A stretch of DNA of 64,000 nucleotides from assembly GCA_021234535.1 (NCBI GenBank), contig CM037833.1:26524892-26588891 (forward strand), written 5' to 3'. This document shows positions 58,825 through 64,000 of the stretch, piece by piece; the stretch's first letter is position 1; every line of letters starts with the position of its first letter. Below the pieces are notes generated by a model. That model saw nothing but the letters and a program-made list of their open reading frames with translations, searched no databases and was not told where the DNA came from. This DNA comes from Stichopus chloronotus (lineage: Eukaryota > Echinodermata > Holothuroidea > Aspidochirotida > Stichopodidae). Made by a program: the position numbers and the translations under genes.

Positions 58825-61800
58825 AGAAAATGTAGTGTATGCAGGTCAAGAAAAGAAAACTTCCTGAAAAAGAGAACTTCCTGAAAGAGAGAAAAAAGGG
58901 GAAATGCAGCAGACGTAACTCTGAATAATGGCGCTATCCACCTTTTAGTACCCGAAAAGCATGCCAAATTTTTCTAGGCTCACAGATTCAAAAAGAGCGC
59001 CCTCTTTTATTGTCTGACAGAGAACATGGCTTTGTCACAAGTTATTTACTGCGACCAGTTTTTACTCTGTAATGGTGATAGCTTATTCGTGGTTAATGGG
59101 AGAATTGGCTGTATTTACACACCCAATGAATAAATCGTGTTGTGACAACCATAAATGTATTGCATTTTGAGCATCCATGTATTTATTGACCCTACCATAA
59201 ATTTAATAACTTTCAACTATACATTTCACAGAATATGAAAATGACGAAGTGAGGCTAACTCACGTGTGACCTACATTTTAGCAGCTTAACTTCTGAGTCT
59301 GTTTTCTCTGAATGCACGCGTTATTACTTATATTGTCGTACAAGATAAACCTACCGACCACAATGTCATATACGGGTGGATTGCGCGGTTTTACACTCGT
59401 GGTTTGACTGCCCCACTGACGAATATTCTACTTGTTGACATCACAGAAAGTTCCCGTTACGGTAGAGGGAGTAGCGCCAGAACAGGGAATTCAGAGAGGG
59501 GCTTCATTTACATTTACAACAGATCAGAGTTCCATTTATTGATGATTCGGCTGACACACACTAAAAAGTAGACGGAGATGATTAAAATCAGAGAGAAAGA
59601 GTTATCGTACATGACATTGACAATGAAGAACGAGGAAGAGGAGAGTTTATAACGGTGATACAGGCCTACATAATACACACAGAACAACGATGTTGTCAGC
59701 TCGACGAGAAACTTACGAGTGCGAGCCTCGCTGCTGACGATTTGCCTCGTGGTTTCCCGGGTGAGATGGTCACGAGATCTACGTGACAGCGTTGACCAAT
59801 CAGGGAGCAAACGATTGTGTATATCTTCGTATGTAAATCGTTGCTATGTGTGATCTGCTAATCAGATAGCATTACGAAATCTCTACGACAATATGAGGCA
59901 ACAAAGCTGAATTCTGTAGTGTATAATCATATGCTGTGTTAGTTGAGGCTCTATGTGCCACGTGGCATCGATTGATTTCATTCGTGGTCGACTAATCTGC
60001 TTGTGCAATTAAGGAAATGTTTTATTCTTTTATTTTTATTTCTTACTGTTTACAGTTGGAATGGATACAGTGGTACTCAACATTTGGAGACGATCCAGCA
60101 GTTGCTTACAAAGTTAAAATAATTTAATTTCGTAGGTCGTATTAAAAAAATATTACTTGAATGGTGGGTCAGTCTTTACATTTATGGTAAACACTTGTGG
60201 TAGGTAGTACATTTATAGTTATAAATTATTACATTCATGGTGAGCATTACATCATTTTTACATTTATATTTTGTACAATCTCTTTTGGTGCTCTCTGTGT
60301 GTAAACTATTCTTTCGTTGCTTTCTTAAGATAGCAACGGACTGTTAATTGACAATAACACCATGCGTAGAGATTAAACAAAGCAATATGAAAACCGCTAT
60401 GTCAAGGTTCCCCCCTCCCAACAAGCAGATTGCATTGATGACTGCGTTAGTGATATTTATTTTTTCACATTTTTTTAATATTTATTTTTTCACAGTTTAT
60501 TGCAAATCTGATCCAAGATAATCCCAAGATTGTCACTGCAAATACCCAGACAAAGGTTAACGTCGGCAAGAGAAGATTCGAGAACCTGCACCCATATTAG
60601 TGCATCAACCATCCTACACTTACCAATTCGCTAGAGAATACATATATCTAAAACAATTTAAACTCGAAGATGTTGGCAAAAACACTCCTGGGTTGGTACT
60701 GTAGTTTCTTGGTAGAATAGTTGGTGAGTACATTTAAAGCTTAGTAAATGCTCGACTTAAAATGTACTCAAATACCAAACAACGAGATGAAAAATAGGTC
60801 AGAACTTAATATGTAATATTCAGTATAAAAAAGAAAGAAGTAACTAAGAGAGCGACCATTCTTACGTCTTTAGAGTTTCAGAGTTTTAAACACACACTTA
60901 ATTTTGGAGCCATTTCTTATCTCTAGATGTGGAGTGTAGGGAATGCAGTTAGTCTCATCTACCCATTAGCGTGATCCACAGCCACCAGAGAGTAACTGGT
61001 TCTGAAGGTAGGTTATAGTTATTAATTTGTCTGATGAATCTCCTGATACCTCTGTTGCCTGTGTAAGAAATTTAAAGGGAACGGCTCGTTTCATCCTCTC
61101 CCATGAATCGAGGTTCTCAGTATTCGTTGCATCAATGCCGTATTTAAGTTCACTGTTATTGTTTACGGCAAATGGACAGATTTGTCAACAACATTTGATA
61201 TGCACACATAAGTAACGTACATACAGTACGTGCAACTACACAGTAAGCAAGCTTATGAAAAAAGAAAAGAAAAACTGAAGTTCACTCTGTGTCAAACATT
61301 GACCACATCAGGAAAAAAAAATGGACACAACATTTGAAATGTTATGTTGGGGCCTTGCCTAGATTGACATTGCTTTGTCATGAATCAATTCTTTATAAAA
61401 AAAAAGTCTCAAACTTTAGACTATTAATTCTACTAAACCACTAGACTCTATCCACCCTTGTAAGAATGTCAAGTTGAAATTTAAATTTGAAAATGCAATT
61501 TGAATTTTTTCCCTTCTCAACGTGTTTGGGATCAAATGCAATTCAAAGTAGCAGAGCCGTCTTTGGATATCAACCACTCCAAAATAAATAATAAATAAAA
61601 CAAATGGATAAATAAACCAATGATAGTCGGAAGGTGTGAAATACTAGCCTAATTAATTTTTCCATAGCTCAAAAACACATTTTGGACATCAAAAGATACA
61701 AATTTTAGGCCTGGTTTCGTTTAAAATCATCCGGTAGTTGAGCAACATCTTGATTCCCAGGCCAGTGATCACTCATCTCGTGCTTTCGTTCACCAGGTTA

Positions 61801-63079
61801 ACTATACCAATATACGAGGTATTTCTTTTTTTAGGTTGCTTCCTTGGACTATGTCAAATTAGTTCCACCGGTAATATTGAAACGACCCATGATGAACACG
61901 TTTATCTGTGCTTTTGATAATGGCGCCGTGATGGCAAATTTATAGCACCCTAGTCAGAATTTGTACTAGTGTTATCGTAGGACATGCATGGAGTGGAAGA
62001 AAGACCAAATTTAAATGTAGAAAGCTGGAATTAAATTGCCCCGATGATGCCATCTGGGTCGAAAATGGTTGAAATGGTGCGAACGTATCCCATAGACCCC
62101 ACCTGACAACCATATTGGACCAACGTGGTACATATGGCACCATCTTTTCCAGTTGGAGCCTAGATGTGGCCCAAATACTCTGCCAGCTGTGTTAGTATTT
62201 ACCATATACAGTGTCACGTAGTAATGTTTAAGATAAACGAAAATGCCAATGTAAAAGTGTGGGATCAAAATATACAGGGTTAATGCTGGCGCCAATGTAT
62301 TATTTGTTTTTATTTCACTTTCATGTTTAAATTTTTTATGTTTTTCTTTAGATAACATTGTGCCACTCGACGTAAGAACCCGGTAACGGTAGTAATGTAC
62401 ACAACACTTGGCTCTATTGTCAGTTCCCGTGTGTATACTACTCTGTGTTTACCTCTTACTACAAACACGTAAACATTAACTGATCTTCATTGTTATAAGG
62501 TAAACAAAAATCTTCTGAAATGACTAATGGCTAGTAAAGACAATGTGATTACGCCTATTCTCTGTGGGATATTTGAAAATTACTACACCATTTTGACACA
62601 ATTAAAAAAGGTAAGAATTATGTAACGCGTGACTTACACAGTGTACATTGCACAGTTTTTTTTTTTTGTGAACGTATAATTACCTACTGAATACTTCAGG
62701 TCTTAGGGAACTCTATATTACAGTTCTCAAATAGAACATGAATTGTATAGATATTTTTAATTACAATATGAGCTTTAGAAATTCAATCACTCAAGAACTG
62801 AAAGTCTAATATAATGGTCAAATCATGTCACTTTTGTGTATTTTACAAGTCTATAAGCAGTTTTCAGTTTCTGTTGAAATAACTATTGTTATAGTAACTA
62901 ATAGTAATACAGGGCAATAACCAGCATATAATAGTCTCTGAAAGTGCAACAAAATTAATTGTACGCCTGGCATATATTTAACAAGTTGTTATGTTATACA
63001 GTTTCGGATTATAATTCAGTTAGAGCAATGAAGTCAAGGATTCTCAGCTATTAACATTTGGACGTTACTAAACCTTACA
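58825..63079. other. unassigned AT-rich DNA
   Basis: No domain-bearing frame, RNA gene or sharp repeat is recognised. A direct repeat of ATATTTATTTTTTCACA occurs at about 60450-60495. The part near 62900-63109 would contain the promoter of the plus-strand Ig gene, but no clear motif stands out. Confidence 0.4.
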
Positions 63080-63109
63080 GTGTCTATACTTGTACAGTGT
63101 TATACAATA

Positions 63110-63471
63110 ATGAATGATTTTCGACTGTTTCTTGTTGTTTGTCTCTTCTTCCTTGATTGTTGTTATGGTGTAATCTTGGGTAACTTTAGTAAACTGTTGC
63201 ATACCACTACCGCTGACATATATGACAACGTAGTTCTATCCCAGTTCTGTCCCATGGGCGAGAACTCCAGCATCTTGTCACGTACTTGGAAACGAGGGGA
63301 TCAACTTTTCTTTGCTGGAACACATCCTATCAATTTAGGAAGTATCAAACTGAAAGCAGATTGCAATTATTCTTTAATTATAAAAAAACGTCTCCATCCT
63401 CAATGAAGGAAAATACATCTGTTCCGATAAAACAAGCAGAAAAATGGTCGAGCAGAAATTAATAGTGAACG
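63110..63471 (+). CDS. Ig-domain receptor-like protein, exon 1 (one-base frameshift)
   Basis: Paralogue of the minus-strand Ig gene at 40644-40998. From the ATG at 63110 it codes a signal peptide (FRLFLVVCLFFLDCCYG) and a V-like Ig domain with a cysteine in the VVLSQFCP region, the tryptophan in RTWKRGD, and, after a frame change, the F-strand GKYICSD. It ends KLIVNG at a phase-1 donor (G/GTAAGTG at 63471/63472). The frame breaks at a run of seven A (63382-63388). Six A would keep the frame, so this is either a real pseudogenising insertion or a sequencing error in a homopolymer. Function is inferred from the fold only. Confidence 0.72.
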
Positions 63472-63960
63472 GTAAGTGTGTTGGCAACCAAAAATGTTTT
63501 TCTTTTAGTATTGTCAAATAATTTTCATATTAACTGAACATGATACTACGGGCGTTGGCTTTAATCTCGCTTAAGATAAGAATGACATACACGATTTGCC
63601 CGATTTGCTTAGAAGTAACTAATCCGAAATATGATACATTACTACAAGATATAATAGATTTATCCTATTAACAATTCTTGCAAAAGTTTACTCTTGGATT
63701 TTCTGACATTTGTGGGAATGTTACCTGCTTTTCTCATCTACTGCAATATAATACTTTTCTAAAGGAAACAAATTCATGTAGTAACACCATGACAGTCCCA
63801 TTGACATGATATATAATTCAGAAAGAAATAGGAAACTAAAGAAATGGTGTAAAAAGGAATTCCACGACACTTTTCTTTCACCGCCATAACGCTACTCATT
63901 TAGTTCACCTAGATATGAATTTATGTTGCTTTCTTGGTAAATACATTCATTTATTTCTAG
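63472..63960 (+). other. intron 1 of the plus-strand Ig gene
   Basis: A 489-bp intron with a GTAAGTG donor and a TTTATTTCTAG acceptor. Exon 1 ends in phase 1 and exon 2 opens in the matching phase. Confidence 0.65.
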
Positions 63961-64000
63961 ACACAAACGATAGTGCTCTTTCCAAGTCTCAACGAGAGTG
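63961..64000 (+). CDS. Ig gene exon 2, start only (runs off window)
   Basis: After the acceptor at 63960, the phase-1 frame reads DTNDSALSKSQRE to the window edge. It may begin a second extracellular or stalk segment. Too short to assign. Confidence 0.5.

Overview
This is eukaryotic, metazoan, intergenic-type DNA. It is AT-rich and intron-bearing, and it is dominated by transposable elements and tandem repeats. There are no bacterial-style operons. The mix of Penelope-like elements (PLEs), a Tx1-type LINE, a CR1-like LINE, BEL/Pao, PIF/Harbinger, hAT MITEs, abundant degenerate AGGTCA arrays and the frequent string TAGGCCTA suggests a marine invertebrate deuterostome, probably an echinoderm (perhaps a sea cucumber). 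That assignment is inference, because no marker gene fixes the species.

Layout. Positions 1-9.5 kb hold degenerate AGGTCA-type tandem repeats, a broken CR1-like retrotransposon (4.6-6.4 kb) inserted into one of those arrays, and a 1.2 kb dispersed repeat whose inverted partner lies at 46-47 kb. Positions 10.9-19.1 kb form a nest of DNA transposons: a 17-bp inverted repeat encloses a PIF/Harbinger transposase remnant and a 5 kb foldback-like element whose long arms are built from a 360-bp satellite. A 292-bp MITE with perfect target duplication sits inside it. Positions 19.2-22.7 kb hold promoter-like sequence, a 745-bp hAT MITE and another repeat array. Positions 23.5-26.8 kb are a Tx1-like LINE that has lost its reverse-transcriptase core. 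Positions 29.2-30.6 kb are a decayed BEL/Pao integrase.

The most interesting block is 31.0-41.0 kb. Two copies of a signal-peptide/Ig exon locus on the minus strand (31.3-31.7 truncated, 40.3-41.0 complete) are separated by three PLE families. Family A is at 31.7-32.7, family B is an inverted head-to-head pair at 33.2-35.6, and family C is at 35.6-40.1 with pseudo-LTRs and one 3-kb reading frame broken by a single TGA. The PLE 3' regions of families A and B fold as hammerhead ribozymes, and family C carries a hammerhead-like core. Most PLE ends abut (TA)n tracts.

Positions 41-52 kb are mostly non-coding repeats and microsatellites. Positions 52.5-55.4 kb hold the 3' exons of a minus-strand multi-exon gene resembling the SAMD3-like family. 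A PLE fossil lies at 57.0 kb and a tRNA-like SINE segment at 58.7 kb. The window closes with a third Ig gene on the plus strand (63.1 kb to the edge), with exon 1, a 489-bp intron and the start of exon 2. Host genes here are therefore few: a small Ig-receptor-like family and one SAMD3-like gene. Nearly everything else is mobile or repetitive DNA.
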